From NCBI RefSeq assembly GCF_900149705.1, contig NZ_LT703001.1, forward strand, positions 806,001 to 870,000: a stretch of DNA of 64,000 nucleotides, given 5' to 3'. The notes below the pieces were generated by a model, which saw only the letters and a program-made list of their open reading frames with translations, had not been told where the DNA came from and did no database searches. The stretch is from Sphingorhabdus sp. Alg231-15. GTDB lineage: Bacteria > Pseudomonadota > Alphaproteobacteria > Sphingomonadales > Sphingomonadaceae. This document shows, piece after piece, positions 55,747 through 64,000 of this stretch; positions within the stretch are counted from its first letter, which is position 1, and the number at the start of each line of letters is the position of its first letter. Both the position numbers and the translations under genes were made by a program.

Positions 55747-55921
55747 ATTGCCCGCTCCCATAACGAGGTTTGACGCAAAGTTAAATGCCCTCCTTGTACT
55801 AAGCGCATTTACGACGAAATTTTCGTATATTCAACGCCTTGCGCTATCGGGCAACATCGTTAGGGTGGCGTCCAGTTTAATCCCCTGTCTGACCACGCTC
55901 AACAACAGGAAAACTCCAAAA

Positions 55922-57208
55922 ATGACACCAGCCCTAAGACTATTGGCCAAACGGCGTTTCTGGCCGTTATTTGTCACACAACTGCTCGGCGCATTTAATG
56001 ATAATCTGTTCAAATTTTCGATGGTAATCTTGGTCACCTATGGCATTTACAAAGATCCAGCGCAGGATTTCCAATTCAACGCGCTGGCATCGGGTATCTT
56101 CATTTTGCCCTTTTTCCTGTTTTCCTCACTCGCTGGCCAGCTTGCTGACAATTATGACAAGGCACGCATTACCAGGCTTGTAAAAACACTAGAGATTGCA
56201 ATCGCAATTATTGGCGGCATCGGACTCTGGATACAGTCAATTCCAATCATGTTGACCGCACTGTTCCTGCTTGGCCTGCAATCCACATTTTTCGGTCCGA
56301 TCAAATATGCAATTTTACCTCAACATCTGGGCAAGGATGAAGTGTTGGCTGGGACCGGGCTGGTAGAAGCAGGCACTTACATTGCGATATTGGCCGGAAC
56401 GATTTTGGGAGGTATCATTATTGACCGCGACGGGAATGGCGTTGAACTGGCTGTCATCGCAGTTCTTATTGTAGCGGTTGTGGGTAGAATTGGTGCCCAG
56501 TATTTGCCTAGCGCACCGCCACAAAAAACAGTCGAAAAAATTGACTTCAATTTTTTCAGGTCATCTATCAAGCTCATCTCTGCCACACTGCATATCCGGA
56601 GACTCTTTCTTGCGATAATCGCGATCAGTTTTTTTTGGACCATAGGCTCCGTGTTGATCATTCAATTCCCGCCTCTGGTCGAGAATGTACTTACGTCCAC
56701 ACCGGCCGTCGCCAGCCTGTTTCTTGGCGTATTCTCCATTGGCATTGCCATTGGATCTATTCTGATAAACAGATTGCTAAACAGCGAAGTTTCGGCACGC
56801 TATGCGCCCTTTAGCGTCCTCGCAATGGGCGGCTTCGTCGTCATACTCTTCTTCATTGCGCGGGGTTGGGAAGGTTTGCCAAATGGCGAGCTATATACAT
56901 TCGGCACTTTCATTATGCATGATGGGGCATGGGCGTTGCTGGGTACGCTTGCAGGCGTTGCAATTTTTGGCGGTATGTTCGTGGTTCCGCTTTATGCCTT
57001 TTTGACCACCACAGTTGATATTAGCGAGACCGCAAGAACAATTGCCGCAAATAATGTCGTCAATTCCGGATGCATGGTCCTGGGCGCCCTTGCCGCACTA
57101 GGACTTAGTCTTCTCGGTGTTTCGACAACCGAACAATTGCTTCTTGTAGCAGGTATGTGTGTCGTTGCCGCCTGGCTGGGCCAGCAGTTACATCTTGCCT
57201 GCGACTAG
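55922..57208 (+). CDS. LplT-like major facilitator transporter
   Basis: This 428-residue, 12-helix transporter has the N terminus RRFWPLFVTQLLGAFNDNLF and the loop GQLADNYDKARITRL, typical of lysophospholipid transporter LplT and of the transporter part of fused Aas acyltransferases. In those systems it flips lysophospholipids into the cell for reacylation. Here it ends at residue 428 and no acyltransferase or acyl-ACP synthetase gene follows, so it is a stand-alone form. The open frame extends to 55703. ATG 55922 is preferred because the longer form would overlap pgsA. Substrate is inference. Confidence 0.85.
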   Translation: MTPALRLLAKRRFWPLFVTQLLGAFNDNLFKFSMVILVTYGIYKDPAQDFQFNALASGIFILPFFLFSSLAGQLADNYDKARITRLVKTLEIAIAIIGGIGLWIQSIPIMLTALFLLGLQSTFFGPIKYAILPQHLGKDEVLAGTGLVEAGTYIAILAGTILGGIIIDRDGNGVELAVIAVLIVAVVGRIGAQYLPSAPPQKTVEKIDFNFFRSSIKLISATLHIRRLFLAIIAISFFWTIGSVLIIQFPPLVENVLTSTPAVASLFLGVFSIGIAIGSILINRLLNSEVSARYAPFSVLAMGGFVVILFFIARGWEGLPNGELYTFGTFIMHDGAWALLGTLAGVAIFGGMFVVPLYAFLTTTVDISETARTIAANNVVNSGCMVLGALAALGLSLLGVSTTEQLLLVAGMCVVAAWLGQQLHLACD

Positions 57209-57227
57209 ACCGAGATCCCGGCGGTCT

Positions 57228-57446
57228 TCAGAAAATGAATAGATAGAATGCGGTAAAAAACGCTGAAAAGCTTAGCACGAAGAGACTTGCATCTTCATTG
57301 AGCCATTTTTTTGGCATCGCCGCCGTCTCTTCCGCAGCAACTTCAAGCTGGGATGAGACCAGAGCTTCCATTGGAAGGCTGAGGCGAAAAGGGTGTCTTG
57401 CACCCTCATTGCGAAGTACGAGCGACCGTGTTCTTTTTTGCTTCAT
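57228..57446 (-). CDS. Small protein with C-terminal membrane helix, hypothetical
   Basis: This 72-residue protein has a basic start (MKQKRTRSLVLRNEGARHPF), a central acidic part and one hydrophobic C-terminal helix (SLFVLSFSAFFTAFYLFIF) ending at the stop. It looks like a tail-anchored protein. I recognise no named family. The ribosome-binding site is poor. It converges on the LplT-like gene (19 bp between stops). Confidence 0.55.
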   Translation of the reverse strand: MKQKRTRSLVLRNEGARHPFRLSLPMEALVSSQLEVAAEETAAMPKKWLNEDASLFVLSFSAFFTAFYLFIF

Positions 57447-57813
57447 GCGTATTTATTAACAATTTGTTAGCTATGAAATCCATCGAAAAAATCATCGACC
57501 ATCCGCTTGTTCCGATCTGGTACAAGATAAAGGCAGCCGCTACCCCCAATGGAGGTCCAAGGGCCGGGATATCACCGAGTGGAAAAACAGGTCCATTTTG
57601 GACTATTCGCAGTTTTTGAGTCTAATCTGCCAAATTCCACAGACGAGACAGCCAATATTTGGCTCAATTACAACGCAATTTGATGATTGTGTGATCTTTG
57701 CAACAACCGCCAAAATTCGATTCCACAAGGATGAATGTGGTTGATTTCAAACATTTGTTATGGCAGTGGGCCTTTCGTATTGAGTGAAATGCGAAACCCT
57801 AAAGGAGCATATT
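57447..57813. other. 367-bp region before the 57814 small exported protein
   Basis: There is no convincing gene here. A 48-codon frame at 57473-57619 (MKSIEKIIDHPLVPIWYKIK...) lacks a ribosome-binding site and family support. The right end carries the leader and AAAGGAG ribosome-binding site of the next gene, and its promoter presumably lies within 57620-57780. Confidence 0.5.
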
Positions 57814-58062
57814 ATGCGTTTCGGTAAAATTGGTATGGCTGCTGTTGCAGCCTCAGCTCTGGTTGCTACACCTGTCTTCGCACAGGCTGCTCAGCCAGTT
57901 TCTAAAGTTTCTCAGCCTGTTCGTGCTGATGCATCTTCAGAAGAAGCAGAAAAACTTCAAGGCGGATCAGGCATCATCATTGCTGTTCTCGCCGCTGCCG
58001 CAGTAATCGGCGGCATCGTCATCGCAGCTGACGGCAGCGACGACGATCCAACAAGCCCCTGA
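57814..58062 (+). CDS. Small exported protein with one membrane helix, hypothetical
   Basis: This 82-residue protein has a signal peptide (MRFGKIGMAAVAASALVATP, cut after VFAQA near residue 25). The mature part is short: a polar stretch (SKVSQPVRADASSEEAEKLQ), then a glycine/alanine-rich hydrophobic segment (GIIIAVLAAAAVIGGIVIA), and an acidic tail (DGSDDDPTSP). The strong AAAGGAG site and its own terminator suggest substantial expression. Similar short proteins occur in sphingomonads without known function. The frame opens at 57784, but ATG 57814 gives the clean signal peptide. Confidence 0.7.
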   Translation: MRFGKIGMAAVAASALVATPVFAQAAQPVSKVSQPVRADASSEEAEKLQGGSGIIIAVLAAAAVIGGIVIAADGSDDDPTSP

Positions 58063-58083
58063 ATTCAGGCGCTAATCTAATTT

Positions 58084-58114
58084 AAAATGGCGGCCTTTTG
58101 GTCGCCATTTTTTT
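58084..58114 (+). terminator. Intrinsic terminator after the small exported protein gene
   Basis: AAAATGGCG and CGCCATTTT are perfect arms around GCCTTTTGGT, followed by TTTTG. It separates the small gene from hslV. Confidence 0.85.
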
Positions 58115-58198
58115 GCTTTGGTTTCGAATATTCTTAAATATCTTTAGCCATGCATACCAATGGTTGCACATGGCCATCATATTTCCCATATCCGGTTT

Positions 58199-58765
58199 AT
58201 GACAGAAAATCAGCAACATGGCCTGCAACAATGGCATGGCACCACCATAGTCTCCGTCCGCAAAAATGGGAAAGTGATCGTCGCTGGTGACGGTCAGGTC
58301 TCCATGGGACAGACCGTCATGAAACCCAATGCGCGTAAAGTTCGGCAATTGCATGATGGATCGGTTATTGGCGGTTTTGCAGGCGCTACGGCTGACGCAT
58401 TCACACTGTTCGAGCGTTTAGAAGCGAAGCTGGAACGCCATAACGGCCAGTTAATGCGCGCCGCAGTTGAGTTGGCGAAAGACTGGCGCACAGACAAGTA
58501 TCTGCGCAACTTGGAGGCTTTGATGATCGTGGCCGATAAGGACGTGACGCTGATTCTAACCGGCAATGGTGATGTGCTCGAACCAACCCAAGGGATTGCC
58601 GCCATCGGTTCAGGTGGTAACTACGCTTTGGCTGCTGCTAGAGCCCTTATCGACTATGAAAAAGACGCGGAAAAGCTTGCTCGAAAAGCTATGGCAATTG
58701 CGGCGGATGTTTGCGTCTACACAAATGATCAAGTGACAGTCGAAACACTGGACAGCAACGGATAA
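58199..58765 (+). CDS. hslV: ATP-dependent protease proteolytic subunit HslV
   Basis: HslV is the proteasome-like peptidase of the HslUV complex, in which the N-terminal threonine of the mature protein is the nucleophile. The sequence shows [24 protein letters not shown], and cutting before TTIV would expose Thr at residue 15 or so. [17 protein letters not shown] is the conserved C-terminal half. The 14-residue pro-segment is longer than that of enterobacterial HslV but usual in alphaproteobacteria. ATG 58199 is preferred. The next intact gene is hslU, 340 bp downstream. The gap holds a broken oxidoreductase fragment. Confidence 0.95.
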   Translation: MTENQQHGLQQWHGTTIVSVRKNGKVIVAGDGQVSMGQTVMKPNARKVRQLHDGSVIGGFAGATADAFTLFERLEAKLERHNGQLMRAAVELAKDWRTDKYLRNLEALMIVADKDVTLILTGNGDVLEPTQGIAAIGSGGNYALAAARALIDYEKDAEKLARKAMAIAADVCVYTNDQVTVETLDSNG

Positions 58766-58783
58766 CCTCCTATTGTTCGGGCG

Positions 58784-59047
58784 GTGTTAGCAACGACGCC
58801 TCTCAATCGCAGATCGCTAATCGCCGGTGGCACTTTGCGTGGACAGCTTGCCGTTCTGCTGCTGCAACCCGAGCTTGACTACGCCTATACCGCAACAAAT
58901 GGCCTGTACATATTTCCTCGTTCCAACGGAATCATTCTTGGCGGAACGAGCGAAGCGCGGAAAACCAACCTGGAACCCGATCATGAAATTGCAGGCAGGA
59001 TCATAAGCGGCCATCATGCGATAGCAAATGCAATGCATTGTGCTTGA
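58784..59047 (+). pseudogene. Remnant of an FAD-dependent amino-acid oxidase (DAO family), C-terminal fragment
   Basis: An 87-codon frame encodes LRGQLAVLLLQPELDYAY, then YIFPRSNGIILGGTSEARK and EPDHEIAGRIISGHHAIANA. This matches the region of D-amino-acid oxidase/DAO-type flavoproteins that runs from the substrate domain to the C-terminal FAD-binding loop. The N-terminal Rossmann FAD domain, which should precede it by about 200 residues, is missing, as is the end of the protein. It lies between hslV and hslU, on the same strand, and is presumably an inactive relic. A GTG at 58784 opens the frame, but a functional product is unlikely. Confidence 0.72.
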
Positions 59048-59104
59048 TAAAAAACAACAAAGCCCCAAATCTGCTTCTTCTAGTTAAACTTACATTGGAC
59101 ATTT

Positions 59105-60406
59105 ATGAACAACGAACTCACTCCCAAGGCCATTGTCAAAGCGCTTGATGAACATATTGTAGGTCAAAAAGAGGCCAAGCGCGCCGTGGCAGTGGCTTTA
59201 CGGAATCGCTGGCGGCGTCAGAACTTGCCGGCAGAACTGCGTGAAGAGGTGACACCAAAGAATATATTGATGATCGGCCCCACCGGTTGCGGTAAAACTG
59301 AAATCTCACGCCGATTGGCGAAGCTCGCGGACGCGCCGTTTATCAAGATCGAAGCGACCAAATTTACAGAGGTCGGCTATGTTGGGCGCGATGTTGAACA
59401 AATTGCCCGTGACCTCGCGGAGGAAGCGGTAAGGTTGGAACGCGAACGTCGGCGTTCGGCAGTTCGGGAAGCGGCAAGCGATGCTGCGATGAAACGATTG
59501 CTGGACGTCCTCTGCGGCGAAAATGCCAGTGAAGCGACAAGAGAGAGCTTTCGTCAGCGCGTTGTGGACAATCACATGAACGACACAGAAATTGAAATTG
59601 ATGTCGAAGATACACCAAATACACAAATGGATATCCCTGGCATGTCTGGCCAGGTCGGAATGATAAACCTGTCCGACATGATGGGCAAAGCCTTTGGTCA
59701 AAATGCCATGAAACGCCGCAAGATGCGCGTTGCTGATGCATGGGACAAACTGATCGAAGAGGAATCAGATAAGCGTCTTGACGATGATGACATTGCTCGG
59801 GCCGCCCTCTCCGATGCAGAGTCCAATGGTATCGTCTTTCTTGACGAAATTGACAAGATCGCCGTCAGTGATGTTCGCGGCGGCTCCGTCAGCCGTGAAG
59901 GCGTGCAGCGCGATCTGTTACCTCTTATTGAGGGAACGACCGTGGCAACCAAATATGGTCCGATGAAAACCGATCATATTCTGTTTATCGCATCAGGCGC
60001 TTTTTCTATATCCAAACCCAGTGACATGTTGCCGGAGTTGCAAGGCCGCCTTCCGATCCGTGTGGAACTGCGTGCCCTTACAGAAGAGGATTTCGTCCGC
60101 ATTCTTACCGAAACAAAAGCCAATCTGCCGAAGCAATATATTGCGTTGTTGGGGACTGAAGACGTCACCATAGATGTCACCAAGGATGCTATTGAGAAAC
60201 TCGCCCAGATCGCCGCAAACGTGAACGAAACGGTTGAAAATATCGGGGCACGGCGATTGCAGACCGTGATGGAAAAGCTTCTGGAAGACATCAGCTTTGA
60301 TGCAGAAGATCGCAAGGGTGAGACAATTTTGGTAGATGCGGCCTATGTCGACAGCCAACTTTCCGATGTTGCAAAAGACACGGATTTGTCGAAATATGTG
60401 CTGTAG
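59105..60406 (+). CDS. hslU: ATP-dependent protease ATPase subunit HslU
   Basis: HslU is the AAA+ unfoldase that feeds substrates into HslV. Walker A is [10 protein letters not shown] at about residues 57-66. Next come the HslU-specific intermediate domain (roughly 110-240, with [20 protein letters not shown]) and Walker [28 protein letters not shown] and [18 protein letters not shown] are sensor-region motifs. The C terminus ends DLSKYVL, which inserts into HslV. Length (433) is typical. Confidence 0.97.
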   Translation: MNNELTPKAIVKALDEHIVGQKEAKRAVAVALRNRWRRQNLPAELREEVTPKNILMIGPTGCGKTEISRRLAKLADAPFIKIEATKFTEVGYVGRDVEQIARDLAEEAVRLERERRRSAVREAASDAAMKRLLDVLCGENASEATRESFRQRVVDNHMNDTEIEIDVEDTPNTQMDIPGMSGQVGMINLSDMMGKAFGQNAMKRRKMRVADAWDKLIEEESDKRLDDDDIARAALSDAESNGIVFLDEIDKIAVSDVRGGSVSREGVQRDLLPLIEGTTVATKYGPMKTDHILFIASGAFSISKPSDMLPELQGRLPIRVELRALTEEDFVRILTETKANLPKQYIALLGTEDVTIDVTKDAIEKLAQIAANVNETVENIGARRLQTVMEKLLEDISFDAEDRKGETILVDAAYVDSQLSDVAKDTDLSKYVL

Positions 60407-60435
60407 GGTATCATATTGATCTAATGGAGGGAAAA

Positions 60436-60837
60436 ATGGCTGAAGGTGGGTGTTATTGCGGATCGGTGCGATATGAAATTTCTGGGGAGCCGATTAATCA
60501 GTCCATTTGCCATTGCAGGGACTGCCAGAAAAGCAGCGGTGCAGCCTCGGTCGCCTGGATCATGCTGGATCAGGATGAGTTTTCGCTAACCACTGGCGCG
60601 CTCAAGACTGTAGATGGCCAAGGCGGCGCCGAACGCCATTTTTGCGCAGATTGCGGCACCGGTATTGCCTATAAAAACGCCAATATTTTGCCGGGCATGA
60701 TTGATGTGCAGACGGCCACCCTCGATCAACCTGATAATTATATCCCGGAAATGAATATTCAGACTGCCGAACAGATTTCGTGGGAAAAAGTCGCACACGA
60801 AATGCCAAGCTTTGATCGTTTTCCACCTCAGGAATAA
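60436..60837 (+). CDS. GFA family (CENP-V-type) zinc protein
   Basis: This 133-residue protein of the Gfa/CENP-V fold has the zinc ligands GGCYCGSVRYE, ICHCRDCQKSSG and FCADCGTGIAY. The biochemical role is unknown. Most family members are not formaldehyde enzymes. ATG 60436 is preferred over the frame start at 60424 because GGAGG lies in between. It is unlike the other GFA protein at 34312 except in the shared motifs, so the two are probably not recent duplicates. Confidence 0.88.
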   Translation: MAEGGCYCGSVRYEISGEPINQSICHCRDCQKSSGAASVAWIMLDQDEFSLTTGALKTVDGQGGAERHFCADCGTGIAYKNANILPGMIDVQTATLDQPDNYIPEMNIQTAEQISWEKVAHEMPSFDRFPPQE

Positions 60838-60903
60838 TTTCAACCTCTGTAACCGGATCTCGTTGCACGACGAATAAGCGGTGAAACCCATAGGAGTATA
60901 AAA

Positions 60904-61533
60904 TTGAAACGGAAAACATCTTTATTGGCTTTGGCCCCTGCACTCGCTTTTGCGAGTTGCTCTGAACCCCAGGGTCAGCCCGAAGAAGGAATTGAAACCA
61001 GCGAGAACGCAGAATCTGAGATGGTCGAAGAAATCGCTGAAGTGCCCAGCATTGATGCTGGTATTGCGGTTGGAGCGACCGTGCCTTTGGACGCAAATTT
61101 TAAAACCGCAGATGGTGAAAAAACGTTGGCCACGATCTTGGAAGACGGGGCCGCAATCCTGGTATTTACGCGATCAGTGGAATGGTGCCCGTTCTGCCAA
61201 ACCCAACTGAAAGGCATCAATGCCATAGTCGGTGATCTGCAAGAACGTGGCTATAAGCTATACGGCGTGAGCTATGACAGTGTCGATAGCCAGGGCCGCT
61301 TTTCGAAGAACCAGATGCTGGACTATAAGATGCTGTCAGATGAGAGTTCCACTGCCATTGATGCATTTGGACTGCGTGATCCACAATATACCGAAGGCAA
61401 GGCGCTCGGCGTTCCTTATGCTTCGGTGGTGGTTATCGACAAGGACGGCAAGGTTACGGCCAAGTCAGTATCGGGCGACTTCAAGAAGCGCCCCACCAAC
61501 GACCAATTGCTAGCTATAGTTGACGCGATCTAG
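60904..61533 (+). CDS. Thioredoxin-fold lipoprotein (AhpC/TSA or TlpA-like)
   Basis: This 209-residue protein begins with TTG and has a lipoprotein signal (LALAPALAFASC, lipobox at Cys19), an acidic linker and an AhpC/TSA-type thioredoxin fold. The motif WCPFCQTQL near residues 95-103 carries a CxxC pair, so it could be a disulfide reductase or a peroxiredoxin-like enzyme. ATKSVSGDFKKRP-type C-terminal strands (VTAKSVSGD) complete the fold. It is probably anchored in the periplasm. GGAG at -9 supports the TTG. A terminator follows, overlapping the end of the M16 gene. Confidence 0.82.
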   Translation: MKRKTSLLALAPALAFASCSEPQGQPEEGIETSENAESEMVEEIAEVPSIDAGIAVGATVPLDANFKTADGEKTLATILEDGAAILVFTRSVEWCPFCQTQLKGINAIVGDLQERGYKLYGVSYDSVDSQGRFSKNQMLDYKMLSDESSTAIDAFGLRDPQYTEGKALGVPYASVVVIDKDGKVTAKSVSGDFKKRPTNDQLLAIVDAI

Positions 61534-61535
61534 AT

Positions 61536-64000
61536 TTATCTGGATCCCACAGCAGAAGCCGCGTCGGTTCTCATCGTCGCGGCTTTTTTATTCCCTTCAG
61601 GCAAGACAACCAATTTCCATTTGGTTGAATCTTTCAGATATTTTATCGCCAACTGCTGGACTTCTTCGGGTGTTATCACCGTATAGTCGGTCAGCAATGT
61701 GCGTAGAACAGTAAACTTCTTGGGATTGAAACTCGCGCCTTCCAATTGACTCATCCAGAAACTGTTTCCGCTGCTTGCTCGCGAAATCAATTGACGCAGT
61801 GGCTCCACAATCCGTTTCATCTCATCTGGGCTGACCGGATTCTCGCGCAGGTCTTTCGCGATCAATTCAGCGACACCATAGAAACGGTCGACATTGGAAG
61901 GCGTGAGTTGGCTGGATGCGCTTATGTAGCCGCCGGTTTGGAAGGCGACGGGCCAGCTGTTTATGACTTGCGGACTATAGCTTGCTCCCTCTTTGGAGCG
62001 CAATATCTCAAACATCCGATCATTAAAGATCGAAACCAGAACCTCCAGCTTGCGACTTTCACGAATATTTTCCAGCCCACCGCCTGTTGGCCAAGCAATC
62101 AGAGCCGCCGCGCGTTCATTATCGCCCTTGTGCACCAAAATTTCTGGGCCCTGTTTTGGTTCTGGAAATACAGGTGACCGACCGCCATCAGGCATATCGT
62201 CCGGCTTGCGTTTCCGCAGCGCGCCAAAAGTTTTTAGCACCGCTTCAACCGCCTTATCCCGGTCAAAATCACCAAATAGCATCAACTCAATTGGTCCACT
62301 CGCCAATATGGGCTTCCAGAACTTCTTGAATTCCTTGGGTGTAAGCGCGTTGAAATCATCCTTGTCGGGCGTTTTCCAACGGGGATCCTTTCCGCGCACA
62401 AGCCATTCCAGATCACGCTGCAATACCGCCTGGGGAGACGCAGAAAAACTGTCATAGCCAATCAGGGAAGCAGCGCGTCCACGAATGACCGGAGCATCGT
62501 CCCAACGCGGCTGCTGCAATTTGGCGGCGATCAGATGGAGCTGATCTTTAAGATCTGCCGCCCGTGTATCCGCCTTAATTTCATAGGCATCGTCATCAAT
62601 TTCAAAGCCCAGCCCGATCCGGCGACCGGTGGTTATTTTGTCGAGTTCTTCTTGTCCAAGTTTGCCGACGCCGCTGGCCATCAAAGCCATTGCTCCGGTC
62701 CAGGCCAATCCTTCATCATCTGGATTCAGACCGCTATAGCCTTTCCCAAACCGGGCATTGACCATGATCTTGTTGCGTTCGGCTTTGTTCGGAAAAAGCA
62801 AAACCCGAACGCCATTTGAAAGAACCAGCTTTTCCATATCAAAGCGTTTGACCTTCTCGGACGACCGCACCCGGCCTTTGCGCCCGATACGCGGCAATGC
62901 ATCGAAGCCAAGACTGGCCTGGCGTACCCGTGCATTGCTTGCCGCCTTAACATCTTCGCCAAGCGCAGCGGCCAACTTGTTTTTTCCATCGTCCACCACT
63001 GTCGGTGAAGTGAGCAGCGCTCGTGTGGCAACGCCGCTAAAGAGTTTCTGTGTCGATTCCAGCAATCGTTGGGGCGTGTAGAGGTCACGCATGTCACGGA
63101 ATACATCAAGCGCTGTCTGCGGTGTCGCGACGGTTTCGCGAATATCAACGGCATTGACGATATCATCGGCCTGCTTACGTGCAGCTTCCGTTGCGTAGCC
63201 CTCGACCCCAATCGCAAGAGCCGCATCAAATTCTGCTATTTCTCTCGCAATATCCGCTTCCGACGGCGCTTGAGTCGTAGCGTCGGCAATAACTGCGCGG
63301 ACATCTTTCAACGCTGCGGCCCAGTCATCCGTCAATGGCACAATATTGACGAATGTTCCGTCAACTGAACGACTGACATCATCCTGATTAACATTGGCTT
63401 GAAGATAGCTTCCCCCTGCCCTTGCTCGCGATTCCAATCGACGATTGATCATCTGCAAGGCCAACAGGTCAATCAACAGCTGCTGATTATAGACAATTGT
63501 ATCATCAACCTGTTCCCAAGGGCGCACTGTCGCCAGCGAGATAAAACGCGGCAATGTTGGTTCGATAACCAAACGGCTGCTATCCGCATCAGCGACAGGA
63601 TCACCGAAATCAGGAGCAATCCCGGGTTCGCCTTTTCCGTTCCAATCAGAAAAGTGCTTTTTGAGTAGCGCCTCAAACTCCGCAGGATCACCGTCACCAG
63701 CAATCACCACAACGGTGTTTTCAGGGCGATACCAGCGCTGATGAAAAAGCTGCAGCATCTGCGGTGTTGCCGCTCCCAACGTCTCTGGCGTCCCGATCGG
63801 GGCTCGGCTGGCCAGCCGCTGGTTTGCAAAGAACAATTCACGAGTGGCATCCTGCACTTTCGTTTGCGGCCCTCTGCGTTCTTGCAATTCTGCGAGGACA
63901 ACCGGCCGCTCCGCATTTACTGCAGTAGCATTCAGACCAGGTGCGCTGATCATGCCGGAGATAATCTTTATGCTCTCATCCAAACTCGTCGGATTCGCAT
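61536..64000 (-). CDS. M16 family zinc peptidase (5' end outside the window)
   Basis: At least 821 residues of a large, two-repeat M16 metallopeptidase are encoded. The frame stays open to the right edge (ANPTSLDESIKII...), so the internal TTG at 63983 is not the true start. The window begins after the expected HxxEH motif. The third zinc ligand is likely the Glu in ERPVVLAELQERRG. The second half contains the inactive partner domain with KLVLSNGVRVLLFPNKAERN and MLFGDFDRDKAVEAVLKTFG. It ends with KKAATMRTDAASAVGSR. M16 enzymes of this length in alphaproteobacteria are often periplasmic, but the signal cannot be seen here. It converges on the thioredoxin-fold lipoprotein gene. Confidence 0.92.
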   Translation of the reverse strand, partial: ANPTSLDESIKIISGMISAPGLNATAVNAERPVVLAELQERRGPQTKVQDATRELFFANQRLASRAPIGTPETLGAATPQMLQLFHQRWYRPENTVVVIAGDGDPAEFEALLKKHFSDWNGKGEPGIAPDFGDPVADADSSRLVIEPTLPRFISLATVRPWEQVDDTIVYNQQLLIDLLALQMINRRLESRARAGGSYLQANVNQDDVSRSVDGTFVNIVPLTDDWAAALKDVRAVIADATTQAPSEADIAREIAEFDAALAIGVEGYATEAARKQADDIVNAVDIRETVATPQTALDVFRDMRDLYTPQRLLESTQKLFSGVATRALLTSPTVVDDGKNKLAAALGEDVKAASNARVRQASLGFDALPRIGRKGRVRSSEKVKRFDMEKLVLSNGVRVLLFPNKAERNKIMVNARFGKGYSGLNPDDEGLAWTGAMALMASGVGKLGQEELDKITTGRRIGLGFEIDDDAYEIKADTRAADLKDQLHLIAAKLQQPRWDDAPVIRGRAASLIGYDSFSASPQAVLQRDLEWLVRGKDPRWKTPDKDDFNALTPKEFKKFWKPILASGPIELMLFGDFDRDKAVEAVLKTFGALRKRKPDDMPDGGRSPVFPEPKQGPEILVHKGDNERAAALIAWPTGGGLENIRESRKLEVLVSIFNDRMFEILRSKEGASYSPQVINSWPVAFQTGGYISASSQLTPSNVDRFYGVAELIAKDLRENPVSPDEMKRIVEPLRQLISRASSGNSFWMSQLEGASFNPKKFTVLRTLLTDYTVITPEEVQQLAIKYLKDSTKWKLVVLPEGNKKAATMRTDAASAVGSR
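61556..61590 (+). terminator. Intrinsic terminator of the thioredoxin-fold gene, inside the M16 coding end
   Basis: AAGCCGCG and CGCGGCTT are perfect arms around TCGGTTCTCATCGT, followed by TTTTTATT. The hairpin lies beyond the stop at 61533 of the rightward gene but within the last codons of the leftward M16 gene. Confidence 0.78.

Noticed and set aside
57473-57619. 48-codon frame MKSIEKIIDHPLVPIWYKIK...
   Set aside because: No ribosome-binding site, no family and no supporting terminator; too weak to call a gene.

Overview
The window comes from an alphaproteobacterium, most likely a marine-type member of the Sphingomonadales (Sphingorhabdus/Parasphingorhabdus/Sphingopyxis neighbourhood). 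This rests on the protein families, on gene pairings such as pgsA-moaD-moaE and argD-argF-hslO, and on moderate GC with many ATGA stop/start overlaps. It is inference from family resemblance; no rRNA or tRNA gene lies in the window.

Left end, 1-7.2 kb: a nitrate-respiration module. It holds narG (running off the left edge), a double-length fused NarK transporter, a CRP/FNR-type regulator without iron-sulfur cysteines, nnrS and an alginate-export-type porin. Perfect TTGAT-N4-ATCAA boxes precede narK, the regulator and the porin-nnrS operon. A fourth lies at 9264-9277, ahead of a lactonase-like metallohydrolase and a phytoene-dehydrogenase-like flavoprotein, so one regulator may link them all.

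7.2-16 kb: an accessory zone. It holds a stand-alone small tyrosine recombinase and, from 11.9 to 15.9 kb, single genes on either strand, each bracketed by copies of a hairpin repeat with core GTCCGCTTTCGGGAT. Cargo is a four-helix membrane protein, a DUF4262 protein, a TIR/deoxyribosyltransferase-like (possibly anti-phage) protein and a DUF3089 hydrolase.

16-43 kb: mostly core metabolism. In order: Nudix, DUF4126, glpK, PilZ, the cytochrome bc1 operon, trmL-hemF-GNAT, lipB, queC-queE, argD-argF-hslO, katG, glmS-osmC-gfa, a VapBC-type toxin-antitoxin pair, glmU with a GIY-YIG-like gene overlapping its stop codon, and gph. At 40.4-43.1 kb lies a four-gene unit: Tat-exported small protein, PqqD-like chaperone, HprK-related kinase and nucleotidyltransferase. 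It resembles the kinase/nucleotidyltransferase tailoring parts of some lasso-peptide clusters but has no cyclase or protease. This is the best candidate for an under-described system in the window.

43-52 kb: the complete phosphate regulon phoR-pstSCAB-phoU-phoB, with a Pho box overlapping the phoR stop codon and an OprP-like porin converging from the other side.

52-64 kb: DUF2794, cysE, oxyR, pgsA-moaD-moaE, an LplT-like transporter, two small proteins, hslV and hslU separated by a broken amino-acid-oxidase fragment, a second GFA protein, a thioredoxin-fold lipoprotein, and an M16 peptidase that runs off the right edge.
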